A DNA stretch of 64,000 nucleotides from Mikania micrantha (lineage: Eukaryota > Streptophyta > Magnoliopsida > Asterales > Asteraceae): assembly GCA_009363875.1 (NCBI GenBank), contig CM018687.1:22203764-22267763 (forward strand), given 5' to 3'. The position numbers and the translations under genes were made by a program. Under the pieces are notes generated by a model. It saw only the letters and a list, made by a program, of their open reading frames with translations. It was not told the origin of the DNA and made no database searches. Positions 32,322 to 44,078 of the stretch are shown here, one piece after another; position 1 is the stretch's first letter, and every line of letters begins with the position of its first letter.

Positions 32322-34517
32322 CACCTCAGGAAGATCTTGGAACTGTTGAAGGAAGAGAAACTCTATGCTAAATTCTCAAAGTGTGAATTTTGGCTAAGAG
32401 AAGTTCAATTTTTGGGTCATGTAGTCAACAGTGAAAGAATACATGTAGACCCTGCCAAGATTGAAGCCATCAAGAACTATGATACTCCGAAGACACCAAC
32501 GGAGATAAAGTCTTTTTTGGGATTGGCAGGTTATTATAGAAGGTTTATCTCAAAATTTTCTAAGATAGCTATGCCTCTCACCAAGCTAACTCAGAAAAGT
32601 GAACCGTTTGTTTGGGAGCAGAAACAAGAAGATGTCTTCCAAACATTGAAGCATAAGTTATGTGATGCTCAAATCTTATCTCTCCCAAAAGGCTGTGATG
32701 ACTTTGTAGTATACTGTGATGCATCTCATCAGGGACTCGGTTGTGTGTTAATGCAACGAGACAAAGTTATCGCGTATGCATCAAGACATTTAAAGATTCA
32801 TGAGAAGAACTACACTACTCATGATCTAGAACTGGGAGGAGTGGTGTTCGCATTGAAGATTTGGAGACATTACTTATATGGCACTAAATGTACCATATTT
32901 ACTGATCACAAGAGTCTACAGCATATCCTTGATCAGAAGGAACTTAACATGAGGCAACGAAGTTGGGTTGAGCTTCTGAATGATTATGACTGTGTAATCA
33001 AGTACCATCCGGGTAAGGCAAATGTCGTAGCTGATGCCTTGAGCCGGAAGGAGCGGGTCAAACCCTTGCGCGTTAGAGCAATGGGGATGACTGTGCAGAC
33101 AAATTTACGTGACAAGATTATTCAGGCACAGCAAGAGTCAGTTGATCGAGGAAATCCGAAGAAAGAACTCGACTGTGGAGCAGAGAGACACTTTGAAACA
33201 AAGCCTGTTGGAGTTATCTACTACCAGCATCGTATATGGATTCGAGCGGTAGATGAATTTAGAAGATTTATTTCGATGAAGCACACAAGACCAAGTACTC
33301 CGTGCATTCAGGCGCTGATAAATGTACCAAGATTTATGGGGATTTTATTGGTGTCCGGGAATGAAGAAAGACATAGCCGAGTACGTTGGTCGATGTCTTA
33401 CGTGTGCGAAGGGAAAGGCGGAACACCAGAAGCCGTCAGGTTTACTGGAACAGCCTGAGATTCCGCTCTGGAAGTGGGAACAAATAGCTATGGATTTCAT
33501 TACCAAGCTACCCCGCACTTCTAGTGGTCATGATACGATATGGGTCATCATTGATCGTTTGACAAAATCTGCTCATTTCTTGCCAATGCGTGAGACCTTC
33601 ACGATGGATAGACTAGCAAGACTGTACATCAATGAGATAGTGGTATACCATGGTATACCATTGTCTATTATTTCAGATCGCGACAGCAGATTCACATCAA
33701 GGTTCTGGCAATCATTGCAGAAATCTCTAGGGACGCACTTAAATCTGAGTATAGCTTACCATCCACAAACGGACGGTCAAAGCGAACATACGATACAAAC
33801 CCTGGAAGACATGTTGAGAACCTGTGTGTTAGATTTCGATGGAAATTGGGACTCTCATTTGCCACTGATTGAATTCTCCTACAACAACAGTTACCATAAC
33901 AGCATTGGATGTGCGCCATTCGAGGCTCTATATGGTTGAAAATGTCGGTCACCGATTTGTTGGACCAAAGTGGGAGATAACCGTATAACTGGGCTGGAGC
34001 TTATTCAGGAAACTACTGATAAGATTGCCCAGATTCAACAAAGGCTACAAGCAACAAGAAGCAGACAAAAGAGCTATGCCGACAAACGGCGCAAGCCGTT
34101 GGAGTTCCAAGTTGGAGACCGCGTCATGTTAAAGGTATCCCCATGGAAAGGCGTAGTCCGTTTTGGAAAGAAAGGAAAATTAGCACCACGATACGTGGGA
34201 CCATTCGAGATCCTTGAACGTATTGGTCCCGTGGCGTATAGACTAAAGTTACCAGATGAACTTAGTAGTGTGCATAACGTGTTTCATGTCTCGAACTTGA
34301 AGAAATGCCTTGCTGACGAATCACTCGTCATACCAGTTGAACAAATTCAATTGGACGAGCAATTGCATTTTATCGAAGAACCTTTAGAGATTATGGATCG
34401 CAAAGTTAAGCAACTAAGGCGAAGCCATATTCCGATTGTCAAAGTTCAATGGATTCAGAGCGCGGGCCCGAGCTTACTTGGGAACGCGAAAATCACATGA
34501 TGTCCAAGTATCCCTAA
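32322..34517 (+). pseudogene. Second chromovirus pol: RT end, RNase H, integrase, chromodomain
   Basis: Begins inside RT (HLRKILELLKEEKLYAKFSK) and parallels 25758-26835 of the first copy with many substitutions. RNase H (DASHQGLG) is followed by a one-base deletion near 33280 that shifts the frame. Integrase continues with CLTCAKGKAEHQ and catalytic residues visible in IAMDFITK, IISDRDSR and GQSEHTIQ. A stop at 33937-33939 interrupts LYG*KCRSP, fitting CGA to TGA. The GPF-type region (VGDRVMLKVSPWKG) and a chromodomain-like end follow (frameshift near 34455; GPELTWERENHM in the new frame). Confidence 0.9.
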
Positions 34518-34570
34518 CTGTTTACAGAGGAAGCTGTACCCGATAACGATTCTTAAATTTCGGGACGAAA

Positions 34571-34590
34571 TTTCTCTAACAAGGGGAGAC
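34571..34590 (+). other. Polypurine tract of the right Tekay-like copy
   Basis: CTAACAAGGGGAGAC directly before the LTR start TGTAACATCAG at 34591. Confidence 0.85.
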
Positions 34591-37500
34591 TGTAACATCA
34601 GTGCCAGAAACGTAACTGGAACAGTGATCTGCACAGTAACATGAACAGTAATTCAGGTACGATCTATGTGTAATTACTTGTATGCTATATTCATTTGATG
34701 TCGATAAAGAACTATTCCATATTCATTACAAAAGCATAGTTCAAAATACACAGTTTAACAGTCAGAAACATATCTGACAACACAAAACAGTTACATGAAT
34801 GCTTGTTAGGATTCTATTATGTATAAACGTATGTGAGGCGTAACAAAACAAAACAACAGCGGATGTCGTTACGTGAACGCTAAACTAATGGATTATTCGT
34901 ATAGGTGACGATCTGTACGAATATATCTGAAAGTTTAACACTCTGAATGATGTCCAATAATTAGAAAACCATATTGAAAAGTGTAGTTATCGTCGTATTC
35001 GTACGGGTGACAATTCGAACGAATACGCGCGACGACTGTACGATTCGATTTAAACAGTAATATAAATATTTTCATAAAATTTAAATAAACAGAAGATATT
35101 TAGCTAATTTATTAGGAATTACCACCTAAGTTATATTTATAAACTTTACTTTTAAAACCGAGACGTTTCGTACGAAAACAAAATGAAACCGACGTTTTTA
35201 CGCGAAACCGAGCAAAACCGAACGGACCCAAACACACCCGAGTAGTTGAAAGCCATTAATATGGCATTAAATGCCATATTCAAACCCCCACCTACCCATC
35301 TTCTCCAAATTCCCGTCACCCTCTCTCTCTACTTTCTCTCTTTATAAGCCATAACCATATCTCTCTCATTTCTCCACGAAATCAAGCCATCTCAATGTCA
35401 AAATGACCATTACAAATCGTAAATCACGAAAGTACATGATCTAAGCTTTGAACCAATCGATTTGAGGTAAAATCGAGTTCTATGTCCGGTTTTTTAGGGT
35501 TTTTAAAACCCTTGTTCGAACCCCTCTTGAAACCTGGCTAAAACCCTCAAAAACCCTCAAAAACAAAGAGTTTAAGTCTTGTTAGATCAAGGCATGTGTT
35601 AAAATGAGTAAAACTACTTTCATTCCTAAGGTTTAAAGGTTTAAGAAGCTGAGAGATAATCAAGAGATCAAGGAATTTCTAAGTGTGGGAGTTGGTTTTA
35701 TCACTAACACCTAACATTTAGTAAATGTTATGCACTATACACCTAGATTAGATAGTTCAATTGAACTTTCTAAACCAAGTTATACGTACGGACGAGCAAA
35801 GAACCATGGAAAACAAAGATCTAGTAACAGGCCTAAGGTTAATCAAATGGGATTAACCTAAGCCTAACAGGTTTAATTATATATTTTCTTAAAATAAATT
35901 ATAAGTTTCTCACTTAAAATATTCTTTAAATTAAAATAAATGATTTCTAACCTAGGGTTTAACTTAAAATGAATTATCTTAAAATTGTTTTAATTAAAGA
36001 CTTGTGATGTAATCAACATAAACCTTACATGACTAAGGTTTAGTAATGAATAATCATGGGATAAGGGTTTATAAATGGGTAATACATTAGACTCGTTAGA
36101 GGGAATCGTAGCACACACATTAGTAACATAGGACACTTAGTTGCACGCCGAGACCAAAACCCTAGTTTGCGTCTATTGTAAATTCTTACAATATTCGAAT
36201 CCTTTTAAAACAACTCGGGTGTTGGAGATACATAATCTACAAATCACGAGCGCACATTATCTGTTGTGATTCCCATTCTTAGCAACACAGGTGAGTTCAT
36301 TGCCCCTTTTCTAAACATTTTTGTTTTACAAACGCGAGGCTGAGAAGCATGCTTAAATTATTTTCTTTGGATTATATTTACCTAAATGCTTTTACTTAAT
36401 ATATGTTTTATATGTAAAATGGTTATCCTAGATCTTATCTAGGTAAACTAATTTCAGAAATTTCAGAATGAGTTAGCTATTCATCATGAATAGCTAACAA
36501 TTTTAAAGACAAAGAACTATTTTCAAGATCTATTTTCAAAGAACTAAAGATCTAAAACAAAAAACTATTTTCAAAGATATAATTTCAAAGAACTATGAAC
36601 AAAGAACTATTTACAAGGGTATGTCTGGGAAATATCAAAAGATAGCATGTGCCAATCTCAGGTTTGAAAGATGTCCTAGCTAGACTGATCGAATATGAGA
36701 CGCATGTTTGATGATATTTACAGCATTTCCTAACCAGTTTTGAGGAACATCTGGGAAATACTCAAAGATAACATGTGCCAAAGAATTATACGAGCCACGG
36801 ACGATCTAAAGAACTATAAAAACCTATGTGTCAAAAGATGTCCTAGCTAGACTGATTACTTATAGGTCGCATGTTTGATGAGGTTTACAGATCTCCTTTA
36901 CTACTAAAAACCTTGATTGCTAGACTAGTCTACTCGAGTTGACCAAGGCCCAATCATTAGGTCTTAGATTTTATAAAATGTTTATTTATTTACTTATTTA
37001 AGCATTTATTGAAGTGTTTCTATAATTGTATGGTTGATCATGATTGTGTGATGAATTTAACGAGTTAATAGAGATTCTATTTTGTGGAACTCAAAGAACT
37101 AGGGTGTCTATGGTGTGAAATGAAACGTTTAATTATCACTGGCAACAATACACTATGTGTTTCGATATGTGGTGGGACAGTGGCCGGGGCTTGTTCCCCT
37201 ACATATGCCCTATATATAAGCATATTTGACTGGATAGTATAGGTGGTTGATAGTGAGGTTAAGGTTGTCATTTTGGGGTGTTCAAGGGTTAACATTTTCA
37301 GACGATTAAAGTGTTATCATTTTCAAATGGTTCAAGTATGTGATTCAGTGTATGGGATGAAACGCTTAATTATCATTAGCAACAATATACTATGTGGTTC
37401 GATATGTGGTGGGACGGTGGATGGGGCTTGTTCCCCTACATATGCCCTATATATAAGCATATTTAACTAGATAGTATAGGTGATTGTTACTGAGGTTAAG

Positions 37501-37950
37501 GTTGTCATTCGGACAAGTTATCAAACTCATTTTCAAATAAAACTATATGAACTCACCAACCATGTGTTGACTTGATCTTTTTGAATGACTTCTCAGGTGA
37601 CGAACAGGTCTTAGTAAGAAGTTAATGCTTTTGGACTAGGATGCCAGATAGAGGACCTAGTATTTTTGGACATGCATATTTTTGGAACATCATTTGCAAA
37701 TTATTTTGTATATCTTGTGCATATACAAGATAGAAGAATTTTGAAGTTGATAGTAGATTTACATTGTTAAATTATGAACAAAACTGATGTAATTCAACTT
37801 TGTAATTCTATTCTATTTAGCATTTTCTCATTATATATCATGTGCAATGTAAACAATTTGATCATTACGATTATCATTCCCGATATCGCGCCCCGAGGCC
37901 TTTCCGCCCGACAGGACACACGATCCGGCCCGCCGGGTCGAGGTTTGACA
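34591..37950 (+). repeat. 3' LTR of the right Tekay-like copy
   Basis: 3,360 bp, TGTAACATCAG to GAGGTTTGACA. It shares the start, the CGTATAGGTGACGATCTG block, a CT-rich leader with TTTATAAG near 35340, the splice donor TTGAG|GTAAAA at 35465/35466, and the GC-rich end with the LTR at 19195. It lacks the CGAACC array, and its TATATATAAG module is duplicated (37111-37275 and 37349-37510). Confidence 0.9.
37111..37510. repeat. Duplicated LTR module with TATATATAAGCATA
   Basis: Two direct copies about 240 bp apart (37111-37275, 37349-37510) containing TCGATATGTGGTGGGAC, TGTTCCCCTACATATG and CCCTATATATAAGCATA. The left LTR has one copy at 22545-22735. The solo LTR has two at a different spacing, so duplication happened more than once or the spacers changed. 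Confidence 0.85.
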
Positions 37951-39981
37951 ATGATAAGTTGCTCAATTTTGAGCGAGAGATTGACCAGAAAAGGAAATTA
38001 ATCAAGTTTGGTAAATTAATTGAGGAGTATGTTCAAGGGAACACTGCTCTTCTTAGTCATAACTCTGAGATTACTAATCAGGGTTATGATGAACATATTG
38101 ACATAACCACTAGCATCACTTCTTCTTCATGCGATGACCCCTCTTTCACCCCTGACCAACTGTGTTTCATCATGGATGATCTCCATCAAATTACAAGTGA
38201 TGACTTGGAAGAGATGGATATCTTACATCAACTTGCCCTTTTAAGTATGAGAACTAATAAATTCTATAAAAGGACAGGGAGAATATTTCCTGGTATCCAT
38301 GAGAAAACCAAAATTGGTCTAAATAATGCAAAGGTCTGGTGCTACAGATGTCATGACACTAGACAGTTTGCTAGAAAATGCAAAAATGCTCCCAACAACA
38401 CCTCCTCACCTTATGTGACATTTCCAAACACTCACTCTTCTGCAGCACCTTACTCTTCATCTTCTTCTCCCTTTCAAAAACACAATAACACTCAGGCCAC
38501 TGCTCATATTGTACAAAGCTCTCCTTCACCCAATGTGCAATATGTACAAGCTGCTAATGGCAGCATGTACCAGCTTACTCTTGCTCCACTCCATATCATT
38601 TCACCCTTTTCTTCTCAAATAAGCACACCAGGCCCAGCTGTCCAGTCTTCACAACCAAACCAGCCAGCTCTCTTTACACAAGAGTATGTAGACTGGAGTA
38701 GCATGCCTGATGATGTAGGCTATGCTCTCATCACTAATAAGCCAACAGAATTTGCTATAATGGCCATTGGTGAAAACTCAACCTCCACTGACCAACCTGA
38801 AGCTGAATCTCCTGATGTTCAGGTATCTTCCTCTACCCTAGAAAAGATATGCTCCGATGCTTGCATTGAGGCATTTGCTAAAATAAAGAAGGACAATGTT
38901 TTGCTACAGCAACAAAACCAAGAACTTGAGCAACTATTGGCCAATAAAAACCTAGAAGCAGAGAAAACATTAAAAAATAAATATGGTCAGATTTCTGTCC
39001 TAAAAACTGAAAAGACTAACTACAAGCATTATTTGATCTTCAACATGAGAAATATTATACTTGTAGAGATGAATTGGCCCAAACTAAGGTTAGCTGTGAA
39101 AAGTGGGTTGAGTCCTGCAAAGGATTTAGAATGCTTCTAAGCAAACAAGTTCACATCAATGCTAAGTTTGGAATTGGATATAACCACCCTAGCCCATCAG
39201 AGGATTATGCCCCAATTGATAATAATATGGAAGAAAATATTCCTGAACCTCTCTCTCCCACCTTTCTTCCAGACGAAATCCCTGCAATAAATAACTCACC
39301 TCCAAGGGTGTATCCTTCCACACAATTTCCAAAGTTTCTATACCCCAATAATGCAAACCCAGAATAACCAGAAGAAACACACTTGGATGATGTTCATACA
39401 AATGACTCTTCAGAACAAATTAAGACTGCTCCTGGTATGAGCTCTACTCAAAGTTCAGAAGATACAAAACTAAAGGAACCACTGTTGACCCAAAAGCCAC
39501 TCTTGACAAAGGAAAAAGGCTTAAGGTTGATATCCAGTTTCCTCCTTCTCATCCTCACCCTCCATACCCAATAATGAAGGCCAATAAACCCTTCATTCCA
39601 AACTATTCATCCTTATCTCCCGCCCGCCTAAAGTGCTTCAAATACAATCATTCTACTGAAAATTGTATGATAAAAATTCCTCGTGATAAAATAAGAGATA
39701 AGTTGAAAGCTGAATAGGCCTCTTCATCTAAAGGGACCCCCCCCCCCCCAATAAAATGAAGAAGGCCAAGAAAGCAAGTAGACAAGGTGCTAACAACACA
39801 ATAAGACCAAACCCTCATCCATCATTCTTCTCACCTCCTCATTTGGCTACACATCCTAGGCCATCAATCCTTGGCACACCACCCTCTCACCCTATGGTGA
39901 ATCATATTCCCTATTCACCTGCTGCTGTGAATTCACCTTCTTTGGACTCACAGATCAATATTCTGCACCAAAATCAGCAAG
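37951..39981 (+). pseudogene. SIRE-type gag remnant (element 2)
   Basis: Follows the chromovirus LTR without a break. Similarity to SIRE-type gag: DDLEEMDILHQLALLSMRTN, then a zinc-knuckle region CYRCHDTRQFARKC in which the usual histidine is glutamine, followed by a low-complexity S/P/Q-rich tail. Stops and frameshifts follow after about 39138. The N-terminal part is missing at the LTR junction and pol is absent. Gag would form the RNA-containing particle; this copy cannot. Confidence 0.7.
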
Positions 39982-40091
39982 ATTAATACAAGAAGAGAAG
40001 ATTGTTTCATTATCTTTTGTTTGATCTTATTCATCTAAATTTTCTTTCAATTTGTTCAAACATGATATGATGGATTCCGCACGTTATGTAT
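39982..40091 (+). repeat. Segment matching the end of the SIRE-2 LTR
   Basis: About 110 bp nearly identical to 44356-44465 (AAGATTAATACAAGAAGAG... GATTCCGCACGTTATGT). It is fused directly to the gag remnant with no LTR start, primer site or pol, so it marks an internal rearrangement rather than an intact 5' LTR. Confidence 0.85.
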
Positions 40092-40259
40092 AAAAAAGTA
40101 CAAAAAGATTTTCTTTTTATAGATTTTATAAATTCAAAATTACAAAAATATTTTACATTTCATTTTTCAAGTGTGTTTTTCTTAACTTTTCACATAATGT
40201 GTTTTTGAAATCTGATTTGAAATTTTACCAAGAAAATTCAAAGTTAAGTTTTTTTTTTT
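40092..40259. other. AT-rich spacer
   Basis: Non-coding sequence between the LTR-derived segment and the motif array. Nothing is recognised. Confidence 0.5.
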
Positions 40260-40269
40260 GAAATTTTAT

Positions 40270-40400
40270 TAGTATCGATAATGGTAGTATCGATATATAT
40301 AGTATCAATATTAATATTGATATTATTAGTATCGATCAAGTTTCTTTTTGTCGATACTAATAGTATCGATAATAGGATTGTACTATATATAGTATCGATG
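40270..40400. repeat. TATCGATA palindrome array upstream of SIRE-2 extra gene
   Basis: Contains CGATACTAATAGTATCGAT near 40355 and several AGTATCGAT half-sites. A TATA-like CTATATATAGTATCGATG lies at about 40383, followed by a leader of roughly 110-130 nt to the start codon at 40519. Confidence 0.85.
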
Positions 40401-40525
40401 CTTTCATCTTTGATATTACAGTGTGAGAATACAGAGCGTTCACCAATCGATCCTATTATTTGTGCAAAACTTTGACTTGTTTGATTCATCTGAGTTTCTT
40501 CGTAACTTTGTGATCATAATGGCTG

Positions 40526-41069
40526 GTAATAAATCGATTTTTAACCATGAAATCATTGAGATCTGATTGTTCGAACTTTTGAATTTTTGATTAGTTAAAA
40601 TTGAACTAATTCATGGTTAAATCAAAGGGCTTTTAGATTATATACTTAGTCGGTGTTGTCTGATGATGATTTACATGTTTTGCTTATGAAATTTGACAAT
40701 CAAAAATTCTGGAGTTTTTTAAAATTTGAACAAGTGTTCTTACATTGATACTATTAGTATCGATGAACACAATAGCATCGATACTAATAGTATCGATGGA
40801 AGTATCCAAAAATTTTCTAAGTATCAAATTATTACACAAAACACTGATATGATTGTGTCGATATTATAAATATCGATACTAATATCGTTATTATTAATAT
40901 CGATGCAATGGTTTATATTTTTTCTAAGTGTTGTTATATTATCAGTGTATCGATACTATTATCGCTACTGATAATATCGATGCTTTTGATACTTAGAAAA
41001 TTTTTAAAATTTTTACAAGTTTTTCAAAATTTTATTTTGATTCTAATTTCTAATTTTTTGTTGATACAG
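40526..41069 (+). other. Intron of SIRE-2 extra gene
   Basis: Donor ATGGCTG|GTAATA and acceptor TTGATACAG|GACG bound 544 nt. The splice is supported by protein similarity: only its removal joins MAG to NNKHNVIALVD in the pattern of the SIRE-1 protein. The reading frame is closed by stops inside the intron. It carries a palindrome array at 40745-40985. Confidence 0.75.
40745..40985. repeat. TCGATACTAWTAGTATCGA array inside the intron
   Basis: Full dyads near 40746 and 40776 and several variants (TATCGATACTAATATCG, TATCGATACTATTATCG, ATAATATCGATG). Same motif as in the LTR at 44250-44310. Confidence 0.9.
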
Positions 41070-44067
41070 GACGATTGGATAACAATAAGCATAATGTGAT
41101 TGCTCTAGTGGATAGAGTTAAAGGAAGCATCATTATTTCGTGATGTTATTCTATTCCTGAAACGTTCAAGAATTTCTCATGCTATATCAGCCAATCTAGT
41201 AATTATCATGCATCATATTAGTTCGTTCTAGGATAATGCAGACTTTGATTGTGCTGCTGAGCCACGTGTCTTCAAATCTAAGATTAGTGATCTACCAGTT
41301 CAGTTTTCAGTAGAAGATCTTCGAGTTGCACTTCGGTTTCAGGATTCAGAGGATGATCCCATGACTATTTCGAATGATCTGATTTGAGGAGTGTTTAATC
41401 GAATGGGCTACAATGAGGATGTCACTGCTTCTCAGCTGATTAAGAAGCATCTATATGGACAATGGAGATATTTATTTCACGTGGTGATCATGTGTTTGTC
41501 CAACAGGAAGTATGGGATTGATACGCTTTCAAGACCATTTCAATGCCTTATTGATGCACTGGTATTGAATAAACCGTTCAATATCAATCAGTTAATATTT
41601 GATTGTATGGTTAAGCAAATTACTGCTTCTGAGAAGGAGAGCTCTCGTTAGTATCCACGTTTTCTTACAATGATCTTTGATCATTTGTATCCACAGTTGA
41701 CCAAGTCTGGTCTAATAATCAAAATTATTGTGATGAACAACCGTATTTTTTGCTGATTGTAGGCCAAAACGGGGAGCTAATGTTGTTGATACTCCATTTT
41801 TTGGTCATATTATTGATGCACAGTTTCAAGAACCAGCTGGTAATGCTTGGTTTCATGTTGATTCACCTATTACTGATCGACACGCACATTCAGATGAACA
41901 AGTTCAAGCAGATGAACAAGTTCAAGCAGATGAACTAGTTCCTCATGTTGCTACCGAAGCTCAATCTATTATCTCACAATTCAGGGATGTGGTTGTTTCT
42001 ACTTCATAACAAACTGAACAAGTTCAGAAAGAAACTCAAGATTTTGTTACTCCTGTGACTGCTGAAGGAGATGTTGCTGATACTTCTAGCTCAGATTCTG
42101 ATTAGGAAGATGATAGTGATAAAACTCATGATGCTAGTGGTAAGGTTATTCTTCGTGGAGGTTTCAGCAAAAGACCTTATTCAGAGATCATTAGTGAAGC
42201 TCATCAATAGGAGGTTGCTGCATAGAAGAAGAAGAGATCAAATGATAGTGATTCTGATTATGTTCCTTCTGATAAGGATTTTCATTTTGATTCTCTTATT
42301 CATACTTCACCTTCATCTTCATCTGCACACATGTCTATTCCACCATTCGTTGTTACACAGTCATCTACTCCACCGATTACTCCACCGGCTATGACTGCTG
42401 CATCAGGGTTTGATTCACCCAATATCAATGCTATCTTAACTGATAATTTTGCTACCCAATTCTCTCATATCTTGGTATTGCAAGCTCATGTACAGGAGTT
42501 GCAATCTGATAATGTTCAATTAAAGACTAGGGTTACAACATTGGAGGTGACTGTTGCTGATCTATCCAAGAAAGCTGCATTGATTATTCCTTTACAAGAT
42601 ATATTGGATGATTTACAAGCTGAGGTGGCGGCTAGTAAAGAGTATCAACATGGAGTCAACAAGATGGATTTAGCTTCATTTGCCGCTATGAATGCTAAAA
42701 TCCATAATATGAACAATATGATCAAATCCTTGCACGATAATGCTTTTCAAGTTTTTAAGGATCATTATACTCAGATTCAAGGATTTAAAGTTCAAATGAT
42801 GAATCAGCTCAGGGGGGACTTCCTGTAGAGCTGAAGCGATTACACCATCTGTTGGTCCTAGGGATGATGATGATGAACATGAAAATGATCAAGGTGGTTC
42901 TTCCACTGGCAATGATCGTATTACTGGAAACAATGAGGGAGCAATATCTCCGGGGGAGCCAACTGGAACATCTTCTACACCTGGATATAGATGATGATGC
43001 CCTTGGATATGATGATCAAGCTGAGGGTGAATATGTTCTTGATGTTGATCCTCGGTTAAATGAAAAAGATTATCATTTTGAGCCTTGTTTTGATGACATT
43101 GATAACAGTGTTGATCAAGAACTGGAAGAGGGTGAATGGTTTCCCATTCAAGAGGTTAGAGATCTCTTTATGGATTTGGATTGGGAAGAAAAGTTTATTA
43201 AAGAAAGTGTTGAAAAGTTGATTGTTGAATGTGTTGTTAAATCAACCAAGGATAAAGTTAAATTGAAACAAGATGCAAAAGAAACTTTAAATGAAAATTC
43301 AGTCAAATTTTTGACTATTGCAGAGGTGATACAACTTGCTAAAGATGATTTAGCTAATGCTCCACGAAGTCCTATTCAGAAATGGAAATACAAGAACAAG
43401 AAGGAGTGTGTTGGAAAGATTTTGGCTTGGAAGTTTGATGCTCAAAGCAAGTTGTTCATAATTAAGATAATTGATGGAGTTTAATATTTGAAGAAGACAA
43501 TTAAAATCTTTCATCAATTCCCATTGTGTGAATTAAGAGTGCTGGCATAAATAAGGTTGATTAATTATGCTGATGATTACATGGCTCGTTTGATTAAGCA
43601 AACAATAAGAAAAGAGGTTCGATCTATGAAGTTTGAATTATTTAAACCTCAAAAGCTGAAGAAGATACCGATTGTTGGTAATCTAGATTGGATTACACGA
43701 AAATGGAAGGTGTGATATGAATTCAAACATGTTAAGCCTTTAAAAAGAATTCCTCTTTTAAAGCTTAACTTAGGTATTATGAATAACCTTTATTGGTGGT
43801 ATCTTGATGGTTATACTTCCGAAGCTGTTTTCGAAGATAAGAGCATGATGGAGTTGCTCAGATTGTTTGATCCTATCTATCTTATAAATCTTTCAGAAGA
43901 TAATCAGAGAAAGTTGTTAATAAATCAAATTCAATATCATAAAGATCATAAAAAAGAGGCAATGCAATTCAAGAAAGTGTTAGATGTTTGTATCAAGCAC
44001 AATATATGTGTTGGTAGTCATCTGCCCTCCCAGTGGAAAGAATGAAGAACAACACTGAGCTGTTGCT

Positions 44068-44078
44068 AAGGGGGAGTC
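44068..44078 (+). other. Polypurine tract of SIRE-type element 2
   Basis: AAGGGGGAGTC directly before TGTTAGGACCC. It has the same form as the tract of SIRE-type element 1. Confidence 0.85.

Larger units (their letters stand above)
19195..37950 (+). mobile_element. Composite of two Tekay-like chromovirus copies
   Basis: Begins with a 3,957-bp LTR and ends with a related 3,360-bp LTR, but it is not one insertion. The left copy supplies LTR, primer site, gag, protease, RT, RNase H and the start of integrase, and stops at 26835. A SIRE-type fragment follows. The right copy starts inside RT at 32322, duplicates about 1.1 kb of the left copy's pol with clear divergence, and runs through integrase and chromodomain to the right LTR. 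The outer flanks (ctaat and atgat) do not match as a target duplication. Confidence 0.8.
40519..44045 (+). pseudogene. SIRE-type env-like extra gene 2, with intron
   Basis: Exon 1 is only ATGGCTG (40519-40525); exon 2 starts at 41070. Spliced, it opens with MAGRLDNNKHNVIALVD, matching the start MAGFKSVTKNNICAHLD of SIRE-1. After a frameshift comes FLKRSRISHAIS (compare LLRRSRIFAAIS), then DLPVQFSVEDLRVALRFQDS, a stop at about 41386, the block LNKPFNINQLIFDCM, an S/T/P-rich middle, a coiled-coil-like stretch near 42470-42800, and the C-terminal block NLYWWYLDGYTSEAVF and LFDPIYLINLSEDNQ. Several stops and frameshifts make it non-functional. No membrane segment is seen. Confidence 0.75.

Noticed and set aside
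19190..37955. A single Tekay element with 5-bp target duplication
   Set aside because: The flanks ctaat and atgat do not match, LTR contents differ by a 500-bp array, and pol is partly duplicated, so it is a composite.
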